From an uncultured Senegalimassilia sp. (GTDB lineage Bacteria; Actinomycetota; Coriobacteriia; Coriobacteriales; Eggerthellaceae), in the NCBI RefSeq assembly GCF_902464545.1, contig NZ_CABQJR010000026.1, positions 1 through 33,033 of the forward strand: a DNA stretch of 33,033 nucleotides. Direction: 5' to 3'. A program made the position numbers and the translations under genes. The notes beneath the pieces were generated by a model, which saw only the letters and a list, made by a program, of their open reading frames with translations, had not been told where the DNA came from and made no database searches. This document shows positions 15,511 to 24,744 of the stretch, piece by piece. Every line of letters begins with the position of its first letter. The first letter of the stretch is position 1.

Positions 15511-15990
15511 TTACGCGTGGGAGCGTTTCGAGGAGAGCAGCAGCGCCAGGGCCAGGACGGCTACCACGCCGGCAGCGACGGTAAGGGCGACGGGGTCGGA
15601 AACGTGGAACGCGGGGATGCCGATGAGCATGCCGACGAAGTACGGGACCAGCCACACCAGCCACACGACGATGCTGAACGTATGGAAGCCGCGGCGCGTC
15701 TTCTCGTTGCCGCGGAAGACGACATAGGTTGCCCAGGCGGCGTGGAACAGCATGAGCGCGATTGCCAGGAAGCCGGTGACCGGATGCAGCGGGGACATGG
15801 CGCCGCCGCTGTTCTGCGCCATGATGGACATCAGGCCGGTGCCCGTGGAGTCGCAAATCAGGCCGAGCCAGAAAAACGCCAGGTGAGAGCGCTTAAGCTC
15901 GCCCGAGCGGCGCTCGGAGAACACGCCGATGGTGTAGGCGACCAGCGCGAGGGAGATGACGGCGGAAGCGGTTGCAAGCATGGGACTCAT
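15511..15990 (-). CDS. hsmA: HsmA-family integral membrane protein
   Basis: A 159-residue protein with about five hydrophobic segments: LATASAVISLALVAYTIGVF at the N-terminus, then HLAFFWLGLICDSTGTGLM, HPVTGFLAIALMLFHAAWA, FHTFSIVVWLVWLVPYFVGM and a C-terminal ALTVAAGVVAVLALALLL. The pattern fits my recollection of HsmA-family proteins, whose function is poorly known. The ATG at 15990 has a GGAGGT ribosome binding site six nt upstream, so a longer reading to 16056 was rejected. It follows a TetR-family gene by 121 bp on the same strand and a palindrome lies between them, so local control by that regulator is likely. Confidence 0.75.
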   Translation of the reverse strand: MSPMLATASAVISLALVAYTIGVFSERRSGELKRSHLAFFWLGLICDSTGTGLMSIMAQNSGGAMSPLHPVTGFLAIALMLFHAAWATYVVFRGNEKTRRGFHTFSIVVWLVWLVPYFVGMLIGIPAFHVSDPVALTVAAGVVAVLALALLLSSKRSHA

Positions 15991-16077
15991 ATTCAGACCT
16001 CCAAAATCGAGTGGGTTTGCGGGCTGCGCCCGATGGCGCGTTCGCTTTGACGCCATTCATATTGAGGTCCGGCCGTG

Positions 16078-16101
16078 TGAACATCAAAGGCATGATGTTC
16101 A
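16078..16101. promoter_or_regulatory. Perfect 9-6-9 palindrome between tetR-type gene and hsmA
   Basis: TGAACATCA (16078-16086) and TGATGTTCA (16093-16101) are exact inverted arms around AAGGCA. It lies between the regulator stop and the hsmA start. Size and position fit a TetR-type operator, though an RNA hairpin is also possible. Confidence 0.5.
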
Positions 16102-16111
16102 TTTCCGCGCG

Positions 16112-16684
16112 CTACTGCGCGTTGTTTGCGTACAACGTGCGTTCTAGCAGGCCAAACAGCACTTTGCAGTTGCCGTTTTGGTGATGGAGGCTGCCCATGA
16201 CGTTCTCGATGACGAACCTGCACACGCTTTCTGCATCGAACCCGTCGGGCAAATCGGCCGAGATTCGGGCATCGTGCTCGTAGATCTGCATGAGGCCATG
16301 GAGGATGTGCTCGATCTGCTGGGACTCGCGCAGGCGCGCAGCGGCCTTCTCGACGGCGGGAAGCGCATCGATGCCGCGCAGCCAGCATTCGCGGAAGTGC
16401 GTGGTGACCTCGCGCATGCTCGCGTGCATCTCCCGGCAATAGTCCACGAACCCGACCTGCGAGTCGATATGGCAAAAGCGCTCGTAGAACGCGTGCTTGA
16501 AGTACAGCTGGATGGTGGCGGTGGTCAGCTCGTCCTTCGCCGAGAAATGGCGGTACACCGTCCCCACGCTGACGCCCGTGGCGTTGGCAAGGCCGCGCAC
16601 CGAAAGCGCCGACACCCCGTTTTTCTCCGCGATCTGATACGCGTTCTCCAGCAGCTCTTCCCGGGAAACAATGCTCTGAGCCAT
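16112..16684 (-). CDS. TetR/AcrR-family transcriptional regulator
   Basis: A 190-residue regulator. The N-terminal HTH is typical: ELLENAYQIAEKNGVSALSV, then RGLANATGVSVGTVYRHFSA and KDEL at residues about 10-55. The C-terminal two thirds form a helical ligand-binding domain without a recognisable substrate class. The ATG at 16684 has GAGGGG six nt upstream; the TTG extension to 16720 has none. It heads a probable minus-strand unit with hsmA. Palindromes at 16078-16101 and 16745-16757 are candidate operators. Confidence 0.88.
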   Translation of the reverse strand: MAQSIVSREELLENAYQIAEKNGVSALSVRGLANATGVSVGTVYRHFSAKDELTTATIQLYFKHAFYERFCHIDSQVGFVDYCREMHASMREVTTHFRECWLRGIDALPAVEKAAARLRESQQIEHILHGLMQIYEHDARISADLPDGFDAESVCRFVIENVMGSLHHQNGNCKVLFGLLERTLYANNAQ

Positions 16685-16744
16685 AAAGCGCCCCTCGCAA
16701 TCGAACCATCGCACCTGCAAACCGGATGGGTTTTGGGAACCATA

Positions 16745-16757
16745 GTAACCTGGTTAC
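16745..16757. promoter_or_regulatory. Candidate operator palindrome upstream of the TetR-type gene
   Basis: GTAACC-T-GGTTAC is a perfect 6-1-6 palindrome located 61 bp upstream of the regulator start, where an autoregulatory site would be expected. It differs in sequence from the 16078-16101 palindrome. Confidence 0.45.
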
Positions 16758-16816
16758 GCAAAACCCTACGGCATTGTTACCTGTTCTATAAAGAGGACGA
16801 GGGCGCGGGCCGAAGG

Positions 16817-16923
16817 CGGACACTTGGGGACGTAGCATTATGTGTCAGGAATCGGGGCCAGGAGACGCAATGGGCCGCAGGAGCAGAACCCGGACAGTTA
16901 ATGCTACGTCCCGAAGTGTCCGG
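16817..16923. repeat. Pair of REP-like elements in inverted orientation
   Basis: Copy 2 (16817-16850) starts CGGACACTTGGGGACGTAGC. Copy 3 (16890-16923) is the same element on the opposite strand (reverse complement starts CCGGACACTTCGGGACGTAG). They face each other across 39 bp, like a REP doublet (BIME). Copy 1 lies at 11555-11589. The pair sits in the divergent space after the lipoprotein genes and upstream of the TetR-type gene. Confidence 0.8.
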
Positions 16924-16938
16924 AAACGTGCCCGAACG

Positions 16939-16976
16939 CGAAACGGCCGGGAACGCAATGCGCCCCGGCCGTTTCG
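16939..16976 (-). terminator. 13-bp perfect hairpin downstream of the lipoprotein genes
   Basis: CGAAACGGCCGGG (16939-16951) pairs exactly with CCCGGCCGTTTCG (16964-16976) around a 12-nt loop. It lies 32 nt beyond the stop codon of the minus-strand lipoprotein. No long U-tract follows, so it may be a stable 3' end rather than a classical terminator. Confidence 0.6.
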
Positions 16977-17008
16977 AGGGAATCCCGCCCGAAGCGCGGG
17001 CGGAAAAG

Positions 17009-17995
17009 CTACTTCAGGGTCACGTTCTGCATCATGGGCATGGCATCTTCCCAGGTGATGCCGCTGTCGATGAACATGCGGACCGTGGTGCCGCACGGGG
17101 CCACGGTGAACATGTAGTACGTGCCGGTTTGGGTGTAGCGCGTCCAAGTGGCGCCGTTGATGTCCACCTCATCGATCTCGCCCTTGCCACCGAAGTTGCC
17201 CTGCAGGGCCTCGGCTTCCTTCTGCGGAGCGCGCGAGCACGTGCTGGTGCTGAAGCGCTTCGTGGAGCCCTCGGGGTTGAACGTGGCGTCGCTGCTCTTC
17301 TCCTTGGTCTCGACGAGCGACCAGCCGTCGGCAGCCTTCACGCTATACGCAGCGTAATCGACGCCGCCCTGCGCCTTGATGGCCTCGGCGGCCTCGACCG
17401 CGGCCTTGTAGCCGTCGGTTTCCTTGCCGGTGGTGTCGAAGCGCATGGTGCGCGGGTCGGTGCCGCCCGTGGCGTTCTTGTCGAACTGGACGGTGATCGG
17501 GCCGTAATAGTTGTCCTTGGTGGTCCAGAAGTAGACCCACTCGATGCTCTCACCAGGCTCGATAAGGGGATCGCCGTCCGTTTCCGCGCCTTCGCACAGC
17601 TCGGCGGGCGGGTTCTTGATGTCGTAGCTGAGCGTGTCGTGCGAGTCGAACACCGGGTCGCCGGCCTCATAGCCGCCGGGGGCGCCGGTGGTGATGAAGC
17701 TGAAGCGCTTCATGGCCTTGTCATTGTTGTTCGTGATCTTCACGCGCAGCCAGAAGCCGTCCGCCTTGTAGACGTCACCGCGATAGTACGTGCCGTCGGC
17801 CAGCGATTCGACGGTGAAGCCCTCGACATCGATCGACTGGGACTGGTACGCGGCCTGCGTTGCGGCCGTGCCGTCGCCCGAGCCGCCCTGGCCGCCCTCG
17901 GTGCCGCCGCAGCCGGCCATCGTGCACGCAAGCGCCGCGGACAACGCGACGGCGGGCACGCCCATCATTACCTTCTTCACTACGGGTTTCACCAT
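17009..17995 (-). CDS. Putative lipoprotein, paralogue 1 of a tandem pair
   Basis: A 328-residue secreted lipoprotein of unknown function. The signal peptide runs through VPAVALSAALACTMAGC, with Cys29 as the likely lipidated residue, followed by a Gly-rich linker. The body has FWLRVKITNNN (about 80-90) and FWTTKDNYYGPITV (about 155-170), which suggest an immunoglobulin-like beta domain, and a C-terminal block WEDAMPMMQNVTLK. The second half of the body (after VDYAAYSV) contains a pair of Cys. The ATG at 17995 is eight nt from AAAGGGAG, with identical spacing in the paralogue. It lies 259 bp downstream of paralogue 2, whose promoter-like box it shares. No partner gene hints at a role; surface binding is a guess. 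Confidence 0.8.
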   Translation of the reverse strand: MVKPVVKKVMMGVPAVALSAALACTMAGCGGTEGGQGGSGDGTAATQAAYQSQSIDVEGFTVESLADGTYYRGDVYKADGFWLRVKITNNNDKAMKRFSFITTGAPGGYEAGDPVFDSHDTLSYDIKNPPAELCEGAETDGDPLIEPGESIEWVYFWTTKDNYYGPITVQFDKNATGGTDPRTMRFDTTGKETDGYKAAVEAAEAIKAQGGVDYAAYSVKAADGWSLVETKEKSSDATFNPEGSTKRFSTSTCSRAPQKEAEALQGNFGGKGEIDEVDINGATWTRYTQTGTYYMFTVAPCGTTVRMFIDSGITWEDAMPMMQNVTLK

Positions 17996-18116
17996 GTTCA
18001 CCACTCCCTTTCGCTTCCCGTTGCGAAAGCCGCCTCCTCCCCGGCGACCACCGCTACGTCAGGTTTCGAAACGCCAAAGCCCGAAGCACCCGGCCCGGAC
18101 CTTTGCCCTTGAGAAG

Positions 18117-18162
18117 AGTATGCCGCGCAACAGGCATGCCGCGAAGCGACCTGCGGCCCAAA
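18117..18162 (-). promoter_or_regulatory. Conserved promoter-like box upstream of lipoprotein 1
   Basis: On the minus strand TTCGCG (18145-18140) and CATACT (18122-18117) are 17 nt apart. Upstream of the TTCGCG the sequence extends to 18162 and matches the box of paralogue 2 (19335-19380) at 19 of 22 positions. Same spacing and context in both copies suggest a common promoter or activator site. Confidence 0.45.
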
Positions 18163-18254
18163 TGCCGGGCGCGCAAGCCACCCCGCGGCCAAAACACGCG
18201 CCGCCGCAGCCGAGCCGCCCGGCAGCCGCCAGACGCCCCGCGCGGCCCGCTTCC

Positions 18255-19253
18255 CTACTTCAGCACCACGTTCTGCACCATGGGAAGCGCATCGTCCCAG
18301 GTCAGCTTGGAACCGATGACCATCGAGACCGTCTTACCGGACGGCGCCTCGACGAACAGCGAGACGGCACCGGATTCCGCGGTGTAACGCACCCACGTGA
18401 CGCCGTTGATCTCGGCCTCGTCGATCACGCCCTTCTTCTTGGAGCCTTGCCTGGCCTCCGCCTCCATCATCGGGGAGGTGCTGAACGTGCGCATGTCGAT
18501 GGAGGAGATAGCCTCGTCGCCGTGCTTGAAGTCGCAGCCCTCGTACTTCTCATCGATGCGGTCGCCGAGCTTCCAGCCGTCAGCGGGGATGATGCTGTAC
18601 GACGGGTAATCGATGCCGCCCTGCGCCTCGATGGCTTCCGCCGCCTCGCGCGCCGCCTTGAACTCATCGCTTTCGCGCCCGGTGGTGTCGAAGTGCATCG
18701 CGCTGGGGTTGGAATCGCCGGACGAGGAGCTGTCGAACTCGACGGTGATCGGGCCGTAGTAGTTGTCCTTGGTGGTCCAGAAGTAGATGAACTCGACGCT
18801 CTGACCAGGCTCGATCTTGGTGTTGGCGTCCATCTGCGCGCCTTCGCCCAGCTCAACGGCCTGCGTCTTGGTGTCGGCGTTGAGACGCTGGTCGCCGGAG
18901 GCGTCGAACACCGCATCGCCCGCGTCGAAGGTGCCGACGGCGGCACGCGCGCTGAACGCGGAAGGCGCTTTTGCGGCCTCGTTGTTGTTCGTGATCTTCA
19001 CGCGCAGCCAGAAGCCGTCCTGCCGCTCGGCGGCGCCGCGGTAGTACGAGCCGTCGCCGACGGACTCGATGGTGAAGCCCGCGACCTCGGCGGTCTGCAC
19101 GCCGTTAACCGTCTGATCTGCGGGCGCGTTGCTGTCCGAGCCGCCCTGACCGCCCTCAGTGCCGCCGCAGCCGGCCATCGTGCACGCAAGCGCCGCCGAC
19201 AACGCGACGGCCGGCACCCCGAACGCAACCTTCCTCATCATGGGTCTCATCAT
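18255..19253 (-). CDS. Putative lipoprotein, paralogue 2 of a tandem pair
   Basis: A 332-residue lipoprotein clearly homologous to the gene downstream. Both share the signal sequence VPAVALSAALACTMAGCGG, the FWLRVKITNNN block, FWTTKDNYYGPITV and the WDDALPMVQNVVLK-like ending. The likely lipid anchor is Cys29. The middle differs (APSAFSARAAVGTFDAGDAV versus RFSFITTGAPGGYEAGDPVF), so the two proteins have diverged in one face. The start at 19253 aligns exactly with paralogue 1 relative to AAAGGGAG; a longer reading to 19310 has no support. It is divergent from recQ across 335 bp. Function unknown. Confidence 0.8.
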   Translation of the reverse strand: MMRPMMRKVAFGVPAVALSAALACTMAGCGGTEGGQGGSDSNAPADQTVNGVQTAEVAGFTIESVGDGSYYRGAAERQDGFWLRVKITNNNEAAKAPSAFSARAAVGTFDAGDAVFDASGDQRLNADTKTQAVELGEGAQMDANTKIEPGQSVEFIYFWTTKDNYYGPITVEFDSSSSGDSNPSAMHFDTTGRESDEFKAAREAAEAIEAQGGIDYPSYSIIPADGWKLGDRIDEKYEGCDFKHGDEAISSIDMRTFSTSPMMEAEARQGSKKKGVIDEAEINGVTWVRYTAESGAVSLFVEAPSGKTVSMVIGSKLTWDDALPMVQNVVLK

Positions 19254-19588
19254 CTTCATCACTCCCTTTCGCATCGCAGATTGCAAGCCGCTCCCCCTCC
19301 GGCGCCGCACGCGCCGAAGCCGGCTTCTAAGGCAATTGTGCCGTGCGAAGAAGCGCCCGCGAAGTCACCCGCGGCCCAAAGCAAGCACCCCCACGTGCCA
19401 CACGGCCAAGATAGGGAGCGCGAATGCGCCGGGTGGGTGCGGGAGAGAGGAGCGCAAACGGGTCGGAAAGCGAAGGAGCGAAGAAGGGGAAGCTGCCATA
19501 TTTGCGAAAGGACGCTTCCGACCGCAAGGGCCAGCCCAAGTCTGCGACTACAATAATGTCGCAAACCAACAAGCAAGGAAGAGAGCGC
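19254..19588. promoter_or_regulatory. Divergent space between lipoprotein 2 and recQ
   Basis: 335 bp without a gene. It holds the conserved promoter-like box of lipoprotein 2: on the minus strand TTCGCG (19363-19358), a 17-nt spacer and CACAAT (19340-19335), with upstream box to 19380. On the plus side CTACAATA at 19548-19555 is a possible -10 of recQ without a clear -35; the same CTACAATA occurs ahead of the gene at 21454. Confidence 0.4.
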
Positions 19589-21370
<1,782 letters not shown>

Positions 21371-21453
21371 AGGGGAGGAGGTCCTTGGCTTTCAAGCGTG
21401 ACTCCAAGGCTACAATAGTACTGTCAAGCTAACAGGCGCGAAAGAGACCCAAC

Positions 21454-21690
21454 ATGGCGAAGCGGACTAGATACGATACGCCCATCATGCTAACCAAGAG
21501 ACAAAAGCAGCTTCTTGCCGAGTTCGGGCTCCCTATGGATTTCGAGCATCTGACGGACGACCAGCACTTCGCCATCGATAAGCGCATGTCGAACGAGATG
21601 ATGACCAAAGGAATCAACGACAGCAGTGATGGCCTCAACGATTACGGGGAACTGTGCGAAAGCGTGATAATCGCTCTTCCCGATGACTAG
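21454..21690 (+). CDS. Small hypothetical protein (78 aa)
   Basis: A 78-residue, charged, soluble protein (MAKRTRYDTPIMLTKRQKQL...) with no domain I recognise. Its basic start and acidic, Asp-rich end suggest a compact helical protein. It lies 83 bp after recQ on the same strand with a possible -10 CTACAATA at 21410-21417 of its own. A GAAAGAGACC ribosome binding site precedes the ATG. Codon use and AT content are slightly lower in G+C than its neighbours. A real gene is likely but not proven. Confidence 0.5.
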   Translation: MAKRTRYDTPIMLTKRQKQLLAEFGLPMDFEHLTDDQHFAIDKRMSNEMMTKGINDSSDGLNDYGELCESVIIALPDD

Positions 21691-21750
21691 TCGCTGGCTT
21701 CATATACGATTGCCCGAATATTTATTCAACGAATATTGCGTCTTTCCCAG

Positions 21751-21921
21751 TCATATCTGCGCTTCGATTATAGCCAGGCAATCGTCGCCTGCGTCCATGA
21801 CCGGCAAGGTATCGTAGCGCCCGCCATCCACCACGATGGCGCGCCACTCCGTGAACGGCAGCGGACCATCGAAAACCAGGACGGTATACGGTCCGATGGT
21901 GGTGCACTCTATAATCCTCAT
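21751..21921 (-). CDS. Small hypothetical protein (56 aa) after the amidohydrolase pair
   Basis: A 56-residue protein, MRIIECTTIGPYTVLVFDGP followed by PFTEWRAIVVDGGRYD and a C-terminal DAGDDCLAIIEAQI. It has the look of a small beta-rich folded protein, not random shadow sequence. The ATG at 21921 follows AGGGGTG by eight nt; a reading to 21981 has a poor start. It lies 85 bp downstream of the dihydroorotase gene on the same strand. A GCAGCGC/GCGCTGC hairpin (21938-21957) stands just before its ribosome binding site. It may be part of that operon. Function unknown. Confidence 0.5.
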   Translation of the reverse strand: MRIIECTTIGPYTVLVFDGPLPFTEWRAIVVDGGRYDTLPVMDAGDDCLAIIEAQI

Positions 21922-22006
21922 TTGCCGAACACCCCTAGCAGCGCCACACAGCGCTGCCGGGGGAAACCTTACAGCAAGCAACCTCTACCCCGGACCCGGG
22001 GCGCCC

Positions 22007-23281
22007 TTACTCGCCGTCCTCGTATACCACGTTGCCGGCGCAGATGGTGTACTTCACCTTCCCGTAAAGGTCCTCCCCCGCAAACGGGGTGTTCGCCGCC
22101 TTCGAGACGAACTTCGGGCCCACGTGCCAGCGTTCGCCTTCGTTGAAGATCACCAGGTCGGCGTCGGCGCCTTCTGCGATCGCACCCTTGTCCAGCTTGT
22201 AGAGCTTCGCCGGGTTCAGGCTCATCTTCTCGATCAGCTGCATAAGCGTCAGATGCCCCTTGCGCACAAGGTTCGTGATGCCCAGGGCAAGCGCGGTCTC
22301 CAGCCCGATGATGCCGCTGGGCGCCTCGGCGAACGGCTTGGCCTTCTCCTCGGCGGAATGCGGCGCGTGGTCGGTGGCGATGATGTCGATCGCTCCGTCC
22401 TTCAAGCCCTCGATGATGGCGTAGCGGTCAGCCTGCGTTCGCAGCGGCGGATTCATCTTCGCCATCGTGCCCTTCTCCAGCACGGCGTCCTCGGTCAGCG
22501 AGAAATGGTGCGGCGTGGCCTCGGCCGTCACGTGCGCGCCCATCTCCTTCGCCAGGCGCACCAGCTGCACCGAGTTCGCCGAACTGATGTGCTGGATGTT
22601 CACCCGCGCGCCCGTGTGCAGCGCCAGCATGCAGTCGCGCGCCACCAGCACGTCCTCGGCCAGCGCCGGCGCGCCGCCCAGCCCCAGCGCCTTCGACACG
22701 GCACCCTGGTTCACGCCCGGCGACTCGATGAACGCGCGGTCCTCCTCATGGAACGAAAGCGGCAGGTCGAGCTTCGCCGCACGCTCCATCGCGCACTTGA
22801 CCAGGGCCTCGTCCATCAGCGGGATGCCGTCGTCGGTGAAGCCCGCGGCCCCGTGGGCGGCAAGCTCTTCCATGTCCACCAGCTCGCGCCCCTGCATGCC
22901 GCGGCTGATGGTCGCGCACGTCAGCACGTTGATGCCGCAGTGCGCCCCGCGCTCGAGCACGTAGCCGAGCGTCTCAACGTTGTCCACGGGCGGCTTCGTG
23001 TTCGCCATGCACACCACGCTGGTGAACCCGCCCGCGGCGGCCGACGCGGCGCCGCTTTCGATGTCCTCCTTGTACGTGAAGCCCGGATCGCGGAAGTGCA
23101 CGTGCACGTCCACCAGGCCCGGAGCCACCACGCAGCCCTTCGCCTCGATGATGCGCTCGTAGTCCTCCGAGCGCTGGTACTTGCCGATCTTCGCTATCTT
23201 GCCGCCGTCTATCACCAGGTCGAGCACATCGTCGATGCCACGCGCAGGGTCGATGACGCGGCCGTCTTTCACCAGGATCAT
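22007..23281 (-). CDS. Dihydroorotase-family cyclic amidohydrolase
   Basis: A 424-residue amidohydrolase typical of class I dihydroorotases (about 420-430). VDVHVHFRDPGFTYKEDIES supplies metal ligands His60 and His62 and substrate Arg64. ANTKPPVDN (from 93) is the substrate loop. FTDDGIP (Asp150/Asp151), HEED (His178), NIQHIS and IATDHAPH complete the metal site. It would open dihydroorotate to N-carbamoyl-L-aspartate or the reverse. The ATG at 23281 overlaps the stop of the upstream carbamoyl hydrolase by 4 nt (ATGA), showing tight coupling. No pyrB, carA or pyrD genes accompany it, so a catabolic role is plausible. A related hydantoinase or dihydropyrimidinase activity is an alternative. 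Confidence 0.85.
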   Translation of the reverse strand: MILVKDGRVIDPARGIDDVLDLVIDGGKIAKIGKYQRSEDYERIIEAKGCVVAPGLVDVHVHFRDPGFTYKEDIESGAASAAAGGFTSVVCMANTKPPVDNVETLGYVLERGAHCGINVLTCATISRGMQGRELVDMEELAAHGAAGFTDDGIPLMDEALVKCAMERAAKLDLPLSFHEEDRAFIESPGVNQGAVSKALGLGGAPALAEDVLVARDCMLALHTGARVNIQHISSANSVQLVRLAKEMGAHVTAEATPHHFSLTEDAVLEKGTMAKMNPPLRTQADRYAIIEGLKDGAIDIIATDHAPHSAEEKAKPFAEAPSGIIGLETALALGITNLVRKGHLTLMQLIEKMSLNPAKLYKLDKGAIAEGADADLVIFNEGERWHVGPKFVSKAANTPFAGEDLYGKVKYTICAGNVVYEDGE

Positions 23282-24501
23282 AGCGCCTCTTCCTTCAAAT
23301 GCTCGTACATCACCATCGCGCCGTCGAGAATCGATTCGATGGTGGCGAACTCCTTCTTGTTGTGGCTGATGCCCTTCGCGCACGGGATGAACACCATGCC
23401 CGTGTCGCAGATGTGCGCAAACGACATGGCGTCGTGACCTGCGCCGCTGATCATCAGCCGATGCGGGATGCGCAGGCGCTTCGCCGCGTCGAGCAGCTTC
23501 TGCTGCGTCTCGGACGACATCTCGATAGGCGGGATGTCGGAGGTTTTCTCGCGGAAGTACTTGAGGCGGCGCTTCTCGCAGATGCGCGTGCACGCGGCCT
23601 TCAGGCGCGCCTCCATGCGGTCGAGGCTGGCCACGTCGATGCCGCGCATGTCGATGCCCAGCTCCACCTCGCCGGGGATGACGTTGAGCGCGTTGGGGTG
23701 GTTCGTTATGACGCCCACCGTGGCCACGGACTGGTGCATGGCCTCGGACTTGCCGATCTCTTCGACCTCCAGGATGATCTCAGCCGCCGCCGCAAGCGCG
23801 TCGGAGCGCATGCCCATGGGCGTGGCACCCGAATGCTCCGCGTTGCCGTGCACGTGCACCTTGAAGCGGCGCGGGCCGGCGATGGTGCTCACGATGCCCA
23901 CGGCGTCGCCGTATTCCTCCAGGACCTTGCCCTGCTCGATGTGCAGCTCGAGGTACTCGCGAATGCCCTGGATGCGGTCGGGCGTCAGGCTGTAGCCCTT
24001 GCGGTCGAACACCTCGTGCAGCGTCTCGCCCTGCTTGTTCACGGCCTCGCCCACATCGTGCTTGTAAATCTCCTTGGTAATAAGGCCGCTGCCGATAGTG
24101 CTCCTGCCGAAGTTGCTGGACTCCTCGCAGCGCATGGCGCCCACGCGGATGGGCAGGTCAAGGCCGTCGCGTTCGGCCCAGCCCATCACCAGCAGCCCGG
24201 CGATGATGCCCGCGACGCCGTCGTAGCGCCCGCCTTCGATCACCGAATCCAGGTGCGAGCCGACCAGCCAATAGGGCTCGTCCATGCTATACCGCGGACG
24301 GTACAGGTAGGTGTTGCCCACCTGGTCGGCGAAGTGGCCGTAGCCCTTCTCCTCGCCGAGCGCGCACAGGGCCCGGTGCATCTCGTCCTCCACCTCGGTG
24401 TAGCCGAGCCGGGTCACGCCGCCCGACTCGCAGCTGCCGATGCCGTAGAACCGGTCGAAAAGGTATTCTGCATACTCAACGTCTTCGATAGCGTGCCGCA
24501 T
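23278..24501 (-). CDS. M20-family N-carbamoyl-L-amino-acid hydrolase / allantoate amidohydrolase-like
   Basis: A 407-residue dinuclear zinc amidohydrolase of the HyuC/AllC type. Ligands are visible as GSHLDSV (His83), GGRYDGVAG (Asp94), CEESSNFG (Glu126/Glu127) and LHIEQG (His187). The lid-domain segments GNAEHSGATPMGMR and SGAGHDAMSF near the C-terminus are typical. Such enzymes split a carbamoyl or ureido group to CO2 and NH3. Next to a dihydroorotase, N-carbamoyl-L-aspartate is the obvious substrate, giving aspartate. AAAGGAG precedes the ATG at 24501, so the longer frame upstream was rejected. It is the first gene of the minus-strand unit and divergent from an MFS transporter. Confidence 0.88.
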   Translation of the reverse strand: MRHAIEDVEYAEYLFDRFYGIGSCESGGVTRLGYTEVEDEMHRALCALGEEKGYGHFADQVGNTYLYRPRYSMDEPYWLVGSHLDSVIEGGRYDGVAGIIAGLLVMGWAERDGLDLPIRVGAMRCEESSNFGRSTIGSGLITKEIYKHDVGEAVNKQGETLHEVFDRKGYSLTPDRIQGIREYLELHIEQGKVLEEYGDAVGIVSTIAGPRRFKVHVHGNAEHSGATPMGMRSDALAAAAEIILEVEEIGKSEAMHQSVATVGVITNHPNALNVIPGEVELGIDMRGIDVASLDRMEARLKAACTRICEKRRLKYFREKTSDIPPIEMSSETQQKLLDAAKRLRIPHRLMISGAGHDAMSFAHICDTGMVFIPCAKGISHNKKEFATIESILDGAMVMYEHLKEEAL

Positions 24502-24744
24502 AGCTTCTCCTTTCGCATATCGGCATAGTAATCCAACGCGCCGGGGCGGCCCGCGACCACCACCGAAACCGCACTTCACAGGCAGAAAGCGCGGTGTATG
24601 CGACGCGATGGGCCCACGTAACCGACGCTCTCCTGGCCGTTGTATTTCAGGCTCGTAAATTCTGCAACAAACCCTTGCAAATAATCGGTATGAGAGTATT
24701 TTCATTGGAAGTTTGGCCACTTGCGGAATAGGATGGAAATCACT
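24502..24744. promoter_or_regulatory. Divergent promoter region of the amidohydrolase operon and MFS transporter
   Basis: 243 bp without a gene. The right third is A+T-rich (24650-24720), which suits divergent promoters. For the minus strand TTGCAG and TACAAC with a 17-nt spacer lie near 24667-24640, a weak match. On the plus strand TTGCAAATAATCGG around 24675-24690 may be part of a promoter. Exact starts cannot be set. Confidence 0.3.

Noticed and set aside
16178..18112. 644-codon plus-strand open frame
   Set aside because: It runs antisense through the TetR-type gene and lipoprotein 1, has a repetitive Ala/Gly/Val/Arg-rich composition and no domain.
17790..19556. 588-codon plus-strand open frame
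   Set aside because: It is the antisense shadow of lipoprotein 2 and its upstream space, with no family likeness and no ribosome binding site.
23282..23593. Upstream in-frame extension of the dihydroorotase
   Set aside because: It overlaps the carbamoyl hydrolase gene in another frame and has no amidohydrolase likeness; the ATGA overlap start at 23281 fits the family N-terminus.
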